Assembly: GCF_036387535.1 (NCBI RefSeq)
Contig: NZ_DASVTO010000004.1
Coordinates: forward strand, 23,645 to 87,644
DNA length: 64,000 nucleotides
Origin: Sphingomonas_R sp036387535
GTDB lineage: Bacteria; Pseudomonadota; Alphaproteobacteria; Sphingomonadales; Sphingomonadaceae
Reading direction: 5' to 3'
Positions 40,670 to 49,535 of this stretch are shown here, piece by piece (position 1 is the stretch's first letter; each line of letters begins with the position of its first letter). The notes beneath the pieces are model-generated. The model made no database searches. It was not told the origin of the DNA and was given only the letters and a program-made list of their open reading frames with translations. The position numbers and the translations under genes are program-made.

Positions 40670-42508
40670 TCAGGGTTGCCAGGTCGGGGTCCGGCCCGGC
40701 GTCAACTGACGATCGAGGAAATAGGCGGCGCTGATGAAGGCGAGATGGGTCAGCGCCTGTGGGAAATTGCCGAGCGGTTCGGCGCGGACGTCCAACTCCT
40801 CCGAAAACAGGCCGAGCGGGTTGGCGTAACGCAAGCCCTTCGCCATCATCAGCCGCGCCTCGTCCAGCCGGCCGGCGCGGGCGAGGCATTCGACATACCA
40901 GAAGGTGCAGGTGGTGAAGGCGCCCTCTCCGCCAGCCAGGCCGTCGGTGTTGCGATAGCGGTAGACCATGCCGTCATCGCGCAGTGCGACACCGATCGCA
41001 TCGAGCGTCTTCAGCCAGACCGGATCGGTCGCGGAGACGAAGCGGACGAGCGGCATCATCAGCAACGCCGCATCGAGATCCGTCCCGCCGCTTGCCTGCA
41101 CGAAATAACCATGGTCGGGGTGACGGAAATTGTCCCAGATATCCTGCGCGATGCGATCGCGTCCTTCCGACCAGTCGACCAAGGGGGCCGGCAGCGAGCG
41201 TTTGACCGCGAGCCGGATCGCACGATCGAGCGCGACCCAGCACATCAGCCGGGAATGCAGAAAATGGCGCGGTCGATCACGAATTTCCCAGATACCGGCA
41301 TCGGGTTCCTGCCAGTGCGCCAGTACATAGGTGACCATGCCGCGGACATGGTCCCACCCGGCATGGCTGATCGCCGCGCCATATTTGTTCGAAAGATACA
41401 CGCTGTCGAGCAGTTCACCGAAGATATCGAGCTGACTTTGGTGATGCGCGGCGTTGCCGATCCGGACCGGCCGGCTGTCGGCATAGCCGGCCAGGTGCGA
41501 CAGCACGCTTTCGTCCGCGGCTTCGGATCCGTCGAGCGCGTACATGATGCGGATCGGGTGGGTGGCATCTGCGGCCATCACGCGTTTGGCGGCCCAATGG
41601 CGGAACTGCTCGGCCTCTTCGAGATGGCCGAGGCGCATGAAGGCATAGACGGTGAAGGACGCATCGCGGATCCAGGTGGCGCGATAGTCCCAGTTGCGGC
41701 CGGCGCCGGTCGCCTCCGGCAACGAGAAGGTCGCGGCCGCCGCGATCGAGCCGTGGCGGGCGGAGGTCAGCAGCTTCAGCGCCAGCGCGGAGCGCGTCAC
41801 CGCCTCCCGCCAGCGCCCGGCATAAGTGGAGCGGGCGGTCCAACCCCGCCATGCCGCGATTGTTTCGGCCACCAGCGCATCGACGGTGGCGTCGTCGGAC
41901 GGCGGCAATGCCGGGTCACCGAGCAGGAACCACGCGGTGTCACCGGCGGATAGCGTGAAGGTGGTGGTGGCGGCGTCGTGATCGGGCGTCAGCGGAACCG
42001 AAGCGGACAGCCGGATCGTCAGCGCATCGGTTTCAAACGCCACCATATCGGCGACGCAGGTCACCCGAGGTGTGACGCGCGCATAGTCGAACCGTGGCGC
42101 GCAGCGGGCAGCGAAGGTCATCGTGCCCCGCGTGACCGTGATGCGGCGGAGGATGCAGCGTAGCCCCGGTTCCTCCGGGCCGCCCAACGTCTTCGGATAG
42201 GGCATCAGGTCGAGCATCTCGGCCGCACCGGTGTCCGCCATCCAGCGCGTCATCAGCACATTGGTGTCGGGCACATAAAGCTGGAGCGTGCGGACATCAT
42301 CGGCCTGCGGTGCGATCGTGAATGCGCCGCCGTCCGGATCGAGCAGCGCCGCGAAGATCGTCGGGCTGTCGAGCGCGGGCCAGCAGAGATAATCGATCGC
42401 CCCATCCCGTGCGACCAGCGCGGCGGTTTCAAGATTGCCGATGATGCCGTGATCGGCGATCGTGCGACCTGGCAATGGGTTGAGCGCCGGGCCGGCGGCG
42501 TCATCCAT
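40670..42508 (-). CDS. Glycoside hydrolase family 15-type protein (glucoamylase/trehalase-like)
   Basis: This 612-residue protein has a beta-rich N-terminal domain (ADHGIIGNLETAALVARDGA, IDYLCWPALDSPTIFAALLD) and a C-terminal (alpha/alpha)6-barrel with NWDYRATWIRDASFTVYAFM at about residue 270, a family signature. GH15 enzymes hydrolyse alpha-glucosidic bonds; the N-terminal GIIGNLETAALV pattern is common in trehalase-like bacterial members. It has no signal peptide, so it is cytoplasmic, suiting an intracellular trehalose or glucan role. ATG 42508 overlaps the upstream SDR stop by 8 bases, so the genes are coupled. The exact substrate is not fixed by sequence. Confidence 0.88.
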   Translation of the reverse strand: MDDAAGPALNPLPGRTIADHGIIGNLETAALVARDGAIDYLCWPALDSPTIFAALLDPDGGAFTIAPQADDVRTLQLYVPDTNVLMTRWMADTGAAEMLDLMPYPKTLGGPEEPGLRCILRRITVTRGTMTFAARCAPRFDYARVTPRVTCVADMVAFETDALTIRLSASVPLTPDHDAATTTFTLSAGDTAWFLLGDPALPPSDDATVDALVAETIAAWRGWTARSTYAGRWREAVTRSALALKLLTSARHGSIAAAATFSLPEATGAGRNWDYRATWIRDASFTVYAFMRLGHLEEAEQFRHWAAKRVMAADATHPIRIMYALDGSEAADESVLSHLAGYADSRPVRIGNAAHHQSQLDIFGELLDSVYLSNKYGAAISHAGWDHVRGMVTYVLAHWQEPDAGIWEIRDRPRHFLHSRLMCWVALDRAIRLAVKRSLPAPLVDWSEGRDRIAQDIWDNFRHPDHGYFVQASGGTDLDAALLMMPLVRFVSATDPVWLKTLDAIGVALRDDGMVYRYRNTDGLAGGEGAFTTCTFWYVECLARAGRLDEARLMMAKGLRYANPLGLFSEELDVRAEPLGNFPQALTHLAFISAAYFLDRQLTPGRTPTWQP

Positions 42509-43304
42509 TGTCGCGGAAGCCGGGATAGAGCGCCATGCCGCCATCGACGAACAGCGTCGTACCGGTAATGTAGTCGGCTTCGTCCGAGGCCAGCCAGACG
42601 GCGGCGCGGGCGACATCCTCGGGTTCGCCGATGCGGCCATAGGGGATCAGGCGCAGCAGCTTCTCCAACGCTTCCGGCGTGTCCCAGGCGTCCTGGTTGA
42701 TGGGCGTGCGGATGGCCCCGGGGGCGATGGCGTTGACGCGGATGCCGTCGCCCGCCACCTCCTGCGCAAGGGAGCGAACCATCATGCGGATGCCGCCCTT
42801 GGCCGTCGCATAGTTGACGTGCCCGGCCCAGGGAATGATCTCGTGGACCGAACTCATCGAGATGATGACCCCGGCGCTGCGCGCCGGGCGGGTGTCGGCC
42901 GGTTGCGATCGGAAGCGGCGCAACGCTTCGCGGCTGCAAAGGAACTGGCCGGTCAGATTGACGTCGATGACCGCGTTCCAGTCGGCCAGCGTCATGTCGG
43001 CGATGGCGGCATCCTTCTGGATCCCGGAATTGGCGACGAGGATGTCGATGCGGCCAAAGGCGGAGACGGTTTCGTCGAACAGCCGGGCGACGTCCGCTTC
43101 GTCGGAGACATCCGCCGCGATCGCGACCGCACGGCCGCCCTTCCCGGTGATCCGCGCGACGAGATCGTCGGCCGGTTCCCGGTGCGAGCGATAGTTGATG
43201 GCGACCGCGGCGCCGGCATCGGCCATCGCTTCCGCTACGCCCAGGCCGATGCCGGAACTCGCGCCGGTCACAAGAACGACATGTCCGTCCAGTCTTCCGC
43301 TCAT
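42501..43304 (-). CDS. SDR family oxidoreductase (glucose 1-dehydrogenase-like)
   Basis: This 267-residue SDR has TGASSGIG (13-20), NSGIQKDA, the active-site Ser in SMSSVHEII and the YATAK Tyr-x3-Lys pair. SSVHEIIPWAGHVNYATAKGG is characteristic of glucose 1-dehydrogenase-like SDRs, and the C-terminus LFVDGGMALYPGF agrees. That makes glucose to gluconolactone, then gluconate, a plausible reaction; paired with the GH15 gene this could process released glucose. It is the first gene of the operon. An ATGCGT-N2-ACGCAT inverted repeat (43332-43345) lies 28 bases upstream and may be an operator. Confidence 0.87.
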   Translation of the reverse strand: MSGRLDGHVVLVTGASSGIGLGVAEAMADAGAAVAINYRSHREPADDLVARITGKGGRAVAIAADVSDEADVARLFDETVSAFGRIDILVANSGIQKDAAIADMTLADWNAVIDVNLTGQFLCSREALRRFRSQPADTRPARSAGVIISMSSVHEIIPWAGHVNYATAKGGIRMMVRSLAQEVAGDGIRVNAIAPGAIRTPINQDAWDTPEALEKLLRLIPYGRIGEPEDVARAAVWLASDEADYITGTTLFVDGGMALYPGFRDNG

Positions 43305-43331
43305 GCTCGCATTCCCTTGTGAATCAATCCG

Positions 43332-43345
43332 ATGCGTGAACGCAT
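43332..43345. promoter_or_regulatory. Inverted repeat upstream of the SDR-GH15 operon
   Basis: ATGCGT-GA-ACGCAT is a perfect 6-base inverted repeat 28 bases before the first start codon of the SDR-GH15-SDR operon (43304). It also lies 77 bases before the small CxxC gene on the plus strand. It could be a regulator site; nothing else supports that. Confidence 0.35.
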
Positions 43346-43421
43346 GGGAGGGGCAACGGAGCCGATCGGATCGGGTGGCGACGTCGTTCGTTGATCGCGC
43401 ACCTCAGAAAGGACGCATTCC

Positions 43422-43586
43422 ATGGCAGGCGAACCCCTAAACCCCGGTGATCAGGCCGCGCCCGGTACCCCCGGCACCGGTGAAAATCTCTGCCCCCGTT
43501 GCGACGGATCGGGGGTGCTGAACGGACGGCCCTGTGGCGAATGCGGCGGTACGGGCAAGGTGATCGAGGGCATTGGCGGAGCGTGA
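43422..43586 (+). CDS. Small CxxC zinc-finger-like protein
   Basis: This 54-residue protein starts at ATG 43422 with AGAAAGGA upstream. The N-terminal 20 residues are Pro/Gly-rich (PGDQAAPGTPGTGE). The rest, CPRCDGSGVLNGRPCGECGG, holds two CxxC pairs in the DnaJ-type CxxCxGxG spacing (CPRCDGSG; CGECGGTG), so it probably binds one Zn2+. Such small proteins occur in sphingomonads without known function. It stands alone between the SDR operon and the cupin gene and is divergent from the former. The ORF is short, but the paired motifs and start signal favour a real gene. Confidence 0.65.
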   Translation: MAGEPLNPGDQAAPGTPGTGENLCPRCDGSGVLNGRPCGECGGTGKVIEGIGGA

Positions 43587-43639
43587 GATCCTGGCGATGA
43601 TCGCACGTCCCGACCGCGGGGCATCCGCCGCCGCGGCGG

Positions 43640-44056
43640 TCAGCCGGAGACCGCGGACTTCAGCTTGCGGGCAGCGCGGCTGACAAAGCCCTCCTCCGCC
43701 GCTTCGGCCTCGGCCTTGGTCTTGTGCGCGACACCGGCCGGTTCGGCGGGCGGCGCGTAGACGGAAAACAGCTTCAGCGCGCCGGTGCCCTTGTTGATGA
43801 TGTTATGTTCGGCGCCCTTCGGGATCACGATCATGTGGTTGGGCGCAACCTTCGTATGGCTGCCGTCGATGATCGCCTGCCCCTCGCCCGCGACGAAGAA
43901 GGTGGTCTGGTCCGCGCGGTGGGTTTCCATGCCGATATCCTCGCCGGCGGGGATGCTCATCAACACCAGCTGGACATTCGCGTCGCGATACACCTCTTTC
44001 TGAAAGAAGTCGTTCGCGGTCGCGAGCTGGATCATGTCCTTGTTGAAAACCGTCAT
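43640..44056 (-). CDS. Cupin domain protein
   Basis: This 138-residue protein is one cupin beta-barrel: METHRADQTTFFVAGEGQAI and VIPKGAEHNIINKGTGALKL are cupin motifs 1 and 2. Here the metal ligands are only partly conserved (His in ETHRADQ and in EHNI), so metal binding is uncertain. The C-terminal tail (KTKAEAEAAEEGFVSRAARK) is charged helix. ATG 44056 has AGGAGC 8 bases upstream; a longer in-frame start runs through the divergent promoter. The neighbouring plus-strand histidine kinase gene starts 140 bases away. The substrate is unknown. Confidence 0.85.
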   Translation of the reverse strand: MTVFNKDMIQLATANDFFQKEVYRDANVQLVLMSIPAGEDIGMETHRADQTTFFVAGEGQAIIDGSHTKVAPNHMIVIPKGAEHNIINKGTGALKLFSVYAPPAEPAGVAHKTKAEAEAAEEGFVSRAARKLKSAVSG

Positions 44057-44195
44057 GGCGATTGCTCCTGTCGTTCGGCAGGATAACCGCTGGACATCAT
44101 TTCGGTGCCGCGGAGTGGCGCACTCATTTTCGGCCGATAAGAATGATGATGGACATTTAACGACAAAATCATCATCGATCCCGTAGGGTTGCGGG

Positions 44196-47100
44196 GTGGG
44201 GACAACGCTGATCATGATCTGGAACATTCTGCGCCGGGGCCGGTGGCTGAACCCGTGCCTTGCGGGGGCTGTATTCTTCGCGGCCGCCTGTGGCAGTCTG
44301 GCGCTGGATCGGGGTACCGGCGGGCTGGCAGCCGCCTGGCCGGCAAATGCCATCCTGCTGTCGGCGCTGTTGCTGGATACCAAACGGATGCGTCCGTGGC
44401 ATGTCGCCAACTGTGCGCTGGCGAGCTTCGGGGCAAACTATGCGAGCAGTGGCGACCTGCCGGATGCGGTGCTGTTCACGCTGGTCAACGCGGCCACGCC
44501 GGTATTGACGCTGGCCGTCCTGAGGTGGTTCGGCACCGGCGCCGCCGCGTTCGAATCCTTTCCGGGCATCCTGCGCTTCATCGGTGCATTGATGCTGTCG
44601 GTGATCGCAGGCGCCACGGTTGCGGCAGTGTGGATGGCGTCGCGCGGCACGGACCTGGTGACCGCCTGGTCGGCCTGGGTGAGCAGCGATTTTCTCGGAA
44701 CGCTTCTGGTAACGGCGACGATCCTGACCTCGGTGCGCCTGCTGGCGGCACAGCGTAGGGGTGCGCGGCTGCCCAGGCTCACGACGGTTGCCTGGCCGCT
44801 GCTGATGGTGTTCATCGCCGCTGTGGGCACATTCGGGCAAGCCCGGTTCCCCGCGCTGTTCGTTCCCTTCGCGTTTCTGTTGGTCGCGACGTACCGGCTC
44901 GGGCTGTTCGGTGCGGCGATGGGGACGATCATCATCATGGCCGTGGGCACGACCTCCATGGCATTGGGACTGGGGCCGACGGCGCTGATCAGCGGGCCGA
45001 TGATGGTGCGCATCCAGTTCTTCCAATTCTATCTGGTGACGCTGCTTGGGACCTGTCTGCCGCTGGCCACCCTGCTGGCGGACCGACGTCGGTTGGCGCA
45101 GGATCGCGAGTCAAGCGAGCGGCAGCATCGCTGGATCGTAGAGCGGGCCGGCGAAGTTATCTTCGAAACGAATGTGTCGGGACGCTGGACCTATCTGAAC
45201 CCCGCCTGGTCTAACGTCACCGGCCATGATGTCACGTCGACGATCGGGCGGTCGTTCCTGAGCGTTATCGTGCCCGAGCATCGTTCCGACGCCCTGGAGC
45301 GGCTGGCGCCGCTGTACAGGCTGGAAATGCAGGAATGTCAGCAGGAACTCCGGTATATCCATGCCGATGGAAGCGAGCGCTGGGCTTTCGTGCGCAGCCA
45401 TGTCCTGATCAACAACTTCGGAGTCGTGACCGGCACCTACGGCACGTTGCATGACATCACGGAGCGGGTGGCCGCCGAGGCGGCGCACCGCGAGAGCGAA
45501 CATCTGTATCGGCTGCTGGCGGAAAATTCGAACGACATGATCGTCCGGTTGAGCCTGACCGGCGTGCGGAAATATGTGTCGCCGGCGTCGATGTCGCTGC
45601 TGGGGTATGAGCCGCGCGAACTGATCGGCGAAGTTGCGGCCGGCGAAATCCATCCGGACGACCGCGCCGGCGTGATCGCGATCTGCAAGAGCCTGCTTGC
45701 CGGCGCGCCCAACCCGATCGCGGTGTATCGCCAGCGGCGCAAGGACGGCAGCTATTGCTGGCTGGAGGCGAGCTACCGGCTGATCGAGGACCCGGTCACC
45801 GGCGCCCCGCGTGAGTTCATCGCCAGCGTGCGCGACGTGTCCCGGCGGGAGGCGGCCGAACTGGAAACCGCAAAGGCGATGGCCGAACTGCGCGAGGGGC
45901 ACCGGCTGCTCAGCATGGCGGAGTCGGTGGCGCAGATCGGACATTGGCGGCTCGATCTGGCGAGCGAGTCGCTCTTCTGGTCCGATATGGTTTGTGCGAT
46001 CCACGGCCGGACCGCAGGCTATGTGCCCGAACTGGCGTCGGCCATCGATGCCTATCATCCCGACGACCAGCGCATGGTGCAGGATCTGGTGGAAGGGGCG
46101 ATCGAAACCGGGGCCGAATTCGATTTCGAGGCGCGGCTGATCCGGGTTGATGGTTTGTGCCGGCGCGTGTCATCCCGCGGGCGGGCCGAAATGGCGCCGG
46201 ACGGCTCCGTCGTCGGGCTGTTCGGCGTTATCCAGGATGTGACGGAACGGTATGAAGCCGGTGTGGCCTTGCAGGAGGTCAGTCGCAGCCTGGCCGACAA
46301 CAACCGCCTGCTGACGATGGCGGAGGCGGTCGCGCATCTCGGCCATTGGCGCGTCACCGACCTGAACGGCAATCATTACTGGTCGGATGAGGTATATCGT
46401 ATCCACGGCGTGTCCAAGGACCAGCTGCCGAGCTTTGCCAGCGCACTGGAAGCTTACCATCCCGATGATCGCGCGCGCATCGATGTGATCGTTCGCGATG
46501 CCCTGGAGGCGGGGAAAGGCTATGTCTTTCGGGCGCGCATCTTCAGACCCGATGGGACGCTGGTCCATGTTCTGGTTCGCGGCGAAGCCGATCGTGCCGC
46601 GGATGGGTCGGTTGCCGGCCTGTTCGGTATCGTTCAGGACATCACCGAGCAGGCGGAAGCGGAAACGCGGCTGCAGGAGCGCGAGGCGCGGTATCGCCTG
46701 ATTACCGAACAGGCCAGCGACATGATTTCGCTGCACGACGACAAGGGGCGCATCCTGTTCATGTCCCCGTCGGCGCAGACGATCCTGGGGTATGACCCGG
46801 CGACGATGCAGTGCCAAACGGTCTACGACTATGCCCTGCCCGAGGATTTTCTGGTGCTGGACGCATTCCGGGCGCAATTGCTGGCGGGTAGCCCCGGTGA
46901 TGTCCGATCGCTGCGGTGTCGACTGCGGCGACACGACGGCATGACGGCGTGGATGGAGATTGCGGCACGCCAGGTCGACTATCAGGGACAGATCTGCACG
47001 ATCGCAGTCTGCCGCGACGTGAGCGACCGCGTGCAGGTGGAAATGGACCGTGATGCGGCATTGGCGGCGGCCGAGGTCGCGGCCGCCGCAAAGTCTTCGT

Positions 47101-48578
47101 TCCTGGCGACGATGAGCCACGAGATCCGGACGCCGATGACCGGCGTGCTGGGAATGATCGAGCTGTTGCGGACCGATGCCGATCCCGCACAGCGCGACCG
47201 GTTCTTCGACACGCTGGAACAGTCGGCACGGACGCTGATGACGGTTCTGGATGACGTCCTGGATTATTCCAAGATCGAAGCCGGCAACCTGGTGCTGGAG
47301 ACGGCCGATTTCGATCTTGGCGCACTGGCGCGCAGTGTCGGCGATCTGTTCGGCCATGGCGCGTCGGCCAAGGGATTGATGCTGCGCACGATCCTGCCCA
47401 ATGCCGACACGCATGTGAAAGGCGATGCGACCCGGATCCAGCAGGTGCTGTCCAACCTGGTCAGCAATGCGATCAAGTTCACGGAAGTGGGCGAGGTCGC
47501 CATCACGCTGCAGGCCGGGGCATTGGAAGATGATGCCCGCCGCTGGCGGATCGAAGTGAGCGACACCGGCATCGGACTGGACCCGGAAACCGTCGACAGG
47601 CTGTTTTCACCGTTCACGCAGGCCGATCCATCGACGACCCGCCGGTTCGGCGGAACCGGGCTGGGCCTGTCGATCAGCAAGCGGCTGGTGAACGCGATGG
47701 GCGGCGAAATCGGGGTCGAACCGCGCGCGGACGGGGGGTCGATATTCTGGTTCGACCTGCCGCTGGCAGTCGGTGAGGCGGGCGTGGGGTCGATCCGGCT
47801 GGCGGCGCCGGTCCGGGCGGCGGACGGCACGACCCTGAACGTCCTGCTGGCGGAGGATAATGGCGTCAACCAGCTGCTGGTCACGACGCTGCTGCGGCGC
47901 ATGGGACATGATGTGGTATGCGTCGGCAATGGGCAGTTGGCCGTCGAGGCCTGTAAATCGGGATCGTTCGACGTGATCCTGATGGACATGCAGATGCCGG
48001 TGATGGACGGTGTGGCGGCCACGCGGGCCATCCGCAACCTGGATGCGCGGGGGGCGACCATTCCGATCGTGGCGTTGACCGCCGACGCCCTGCCGGAGCG
48101 CAGGCGCTTTTACGAAAATATCGGGCTGTCGGATTTCCTAACCAAACCAATCGATTTCGCGCGGCTGCGCGCCGTGCTGGACGGCATCGCCCCGTCCGAG
48201 ACCACGGTGCAGGCCGCGCGACCGCCATCGGACGCGGTGCTGGATGCCGACCAGATCGGCGATCTGCGCTGTGCGCTGGGTGAAGAAACGGTGACGCTGT
48301 TGCTCGACATGCTGGTGGAAGAGGCCCGGGTGCGGCCGGCACGCGTGCAGGCAAGCCTGGCCGAGGGGGCCCTTGATGCGGCTGGGCGGGAGGCGCATGC
48401 CTTGCTGGGTGCGGCGGGCAACGTCGGGGCGACCCGGCTGGCGCAGGCCGCCAGAGCCGTCGAACATGCGCCCGACCTGAAGACGGCACAGGAGGCAGCG
48501 CGTGATCTGGACAAGGCGGCGGCAGCGTTGATCACGTTTCTGGAAGCCATGCCGGCCAAAGCAGGTGGACACGGATGA
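44196..48578 (+). CDS. MASE1/multi-PAS hybrid sensor histidine kinase with HPt domain
   Basis: This 1460-residue hybrid kinase has a MASE1-like membrane region (about 10-300, roughly eight helices), PAS1 (about 306-425), PAS2 (430-550), PAS3 (about 571-700) and PAS4 (about 705-830) that look duplicated (LLSMAESVAQIGHWR versus LLTMAEAVAHLGHWR), PAS5 (about 830-945), a HisKA helix with phospho-His975 (TMSHEIRTPM), an HATPase with GTGLGLSISK, a REC domain (DVILMDMQMPVMDG) and an HPt-like domain around His1401 (AHALLGAAGNVGA). It should pass phosphate His-Asp-His to the next gene's REC domain. The start is GTG 44196; ATG 44214 is possible. The 3' end overlaps the next gene. Confidence 0.92.
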   Translation: MGTTLIMIWNILRRGRWLNPCLAGAVFFAAACGSLALDRGTGGLAAAWPANAILLSALLLDTKRMRPWHVANCALASFGANYASSGDLPDAVLFTLVNAATPVLTLAVLRWFGTGAAAFESFPGILRFIGALMLSVIAGATVAAVWMASRGTDLVTAWSAWVSSDFLGTLLVTATILTSVRLLAAQRRGARLPRLTTVAWPLLMVFIAAVGTFGQARFPALFVPFAFLLVATYRLGLFGAAMGTIIIMAVGTTSMALGLGPTALISGPMMVRIQFFQFYLVTLLGTCLPLATLLADRRRLAQDRESSERQHRWIVERAGEVIFETNVSGRWTYLNPAWSNVTGHDVTSTIGRSFLSVIVPEHRSDALERLAPLYRLEMQECQQELRYIHADGSERWAFVRSHVLINNFGVVTGTYGTLHDITERVAAEAAHRESEHLYRLLAENSNDMIVRLSLTGVRKYVSPASMSLLGYEPRELIGEVAAGEIHPDDRAGVIAICKSLLAGAPNPIAVYRQRRKDGSYCWLEASYRLIEDPVTGAPREFIASVRDVSRREAAELETAKAMAELREGHRLLSMAESVAQIGHWRLDLASESLFWSDMVCAIHGRTAGYVPELASAIDAYHPDDQRMVQDLVEGAIETGAEFDFEARLIRVDGLCRRVSSRGRAEMAPDGSVVGLFGVIQDVTERYEAGVALQEVSRSLADNNRLLTMAEAVAHLGHWRVTDLNGNHYWSDEVYRIHGVSKDQLPSFASALEAYHPDDRARIDVIVRDALEAGKGYVFRARIFRPDGTLVHVLVRGEADRAADGSVAGLFGIVQDITEQAEAETRLQEREARYRLITEQASDMISLHDDKGRILFMSPSAQTILGYDPATMQCQTVYDYALPEDFLVLDAFRAQLLAGSPGDVRSLRCRLRRHDGMTAWMEIAARQVDYQGQICTIAVCRDVSDRVQVEMDRDAALAAAEVAAAAKSSFLATMSHEIRTPMTGVLGMIELLRTDADPAQRDRFFDTLEQSARTLMTVLDDVLDYSKIEAGNLVLETADFDLGALARSVGDLFGHGASAKGLMLRTILPNADTHVKGDATRIQQVLSNLVSNAIKFTEVGEVAITLQAGALEDDARRWRIEVSDTGIGLDPETVDRLFSPFTQADPSTTRRFGGTGLGLSISKRLVNAMGGEIGVEPRADGGSIFWFDLPLAVGEAGVGSIRLAAPVRAADGTTLNVLLAEDNGVNQLLVTTLLRRMGHDVVCVGNGQLAVEACKSGSFDVILMDMQMPVMDGVAATRAIRNLDARGATIPIVALTADALPERRRFYENIGLSDFLTKPIDFARLRAVLDGIAPSETTVQAARPPSDAVLDADQIGDLRCALGEETVTLLLDMLVEEARVRPARVQASLAEGALDAAGREAHALLGAAGNVGATRLAQAARAVEHAPDLKTAQEAARDLDKAAAALITFLEAMPAKAGGHG

Positions 48579-49480
48579 TGCGTCCCAAGATCTTGATCGT
48601 CGACGATGTGAAGATGAACGTCGTCATGTTGCAGGCGCTGGCCAGCAAGCTGGGCGACTGTGACACGACGTGCTTTACCTCCTCCCCGGACGCGCTGGCC
48701 TGGTGTCGGGAGAATGAACCGGATCTGGTCCTGCTGGACTATCTGATGCCTGAGCTAGACGGTGGCGAGTTCCTGACGGCGTTGCGGACGATCGAGCATT
48801 GTCACGATGTGCCGACGCTGATCATCACCGGAAGGCAGGAACGCGAGTTCCTGTTGAAGGCGCTGGAGGCGGGCGCAAACGATTTCCTCTGCAAACCGGT
48901 CGACCCGGTCGAATTCCATGCACGAGCCCGCAACGCCCTGCGGCTGGGCGTTGCGTTGAAGCGTCTGCGCCATCTGGCAATGACCGATGAATTGACGGGA
49001 TTGATGAACCGGCGGGCGTTCATGACCCTGCTGGCGGAGGAGCAGCAGCGCGCGATGCGCTACGGCCAGAGCCTGTCGGTCGCGATCATTGACATCGATC
49101 ATTTCAAGAGCATCAACGACCGCTTCGGCCATGCCGCGGGCGACGCGACCCTGGTGCGCGTGGTGGATCTGTGCCGGGGTGCGCTGCGCAATTCCGACGT
49201 GATGGCGCGGTTGGGTGGCGAGGAATTCGGTGTGCTGATGCCCGGTACTGCGGGGCAGGGCGCGCATTATGCCGTGGAGCGGTTGCGGCTTGCGGTCGAC
49301 CAGAGCCCCTTTGCGCACGGCACGATGCGGTTCCCGGTGACGATCAGCGCCGGCGTGGCGAGCTACAGCGACGGACAGGACGGGATCGCCCTGCTGTCGG
49401 CCGCCGACATGATGCTGTACCGGGCCAAGGCCGACGGCCGGAACCGCACGATCGGTTTTGACGATGCGCTCTGTGCATAG
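48575..49480 (+). CDS. Response regulator with GGDEF diguanylate cyclase domain
   Basis: This 301-residue protein has a REC domain with phospho-acceptor Asp55 in LVLLDYLMPELDG, then a GGDEF domain (HLAMTDELTGLMNRRAF; GGEEF at 214-218, RLGGEEFGVLMP), an active cyclase motif with no I-site Arg-x-x-Asp directly before it. It should make c-di-GMP on phosphorylation. ATG 48575 overlaps the kinase stop (ATGA), so it is translationally coupled to the hybrid kinase and is the obvious partner for its phosphorelay. It ends at 49480 with a 55-base gap before the convergent DUF2243 gene; no terminator was seen. Confidence 0.93.
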   Translation: MMRPKILIVDDVKMNVVMLQALASKLGDCDTTCFTSSPDALAWCRENEPDLVLLDYLMPELDGGEFLTALRTIEHCHDVPTLIITGRQEREFLLKALEAGANDFLCKPVDPVEFHARARNALRLGVALKRLRHLAMTDELTGLMNRRAFMTLLAEEQQRAMRYGQSLSVAIIDIDHFKSINDRFGHAAGDATLVRVVDLCRGALRNSDVMARLGGEEFGVLMPGTAGQGAHYAVERLRLAVDQSPFAHGTMRFPVTISAGVASYSDGQDGIALLSAADMMLYRAKADGRNRTIGFDDALCA

Positions 49481-49535
49481 CCCGATCCTGACTGGCGAGA
49501 TCGGCGCACCCCGTCGGGATTGAGGCCGCCCGGGA

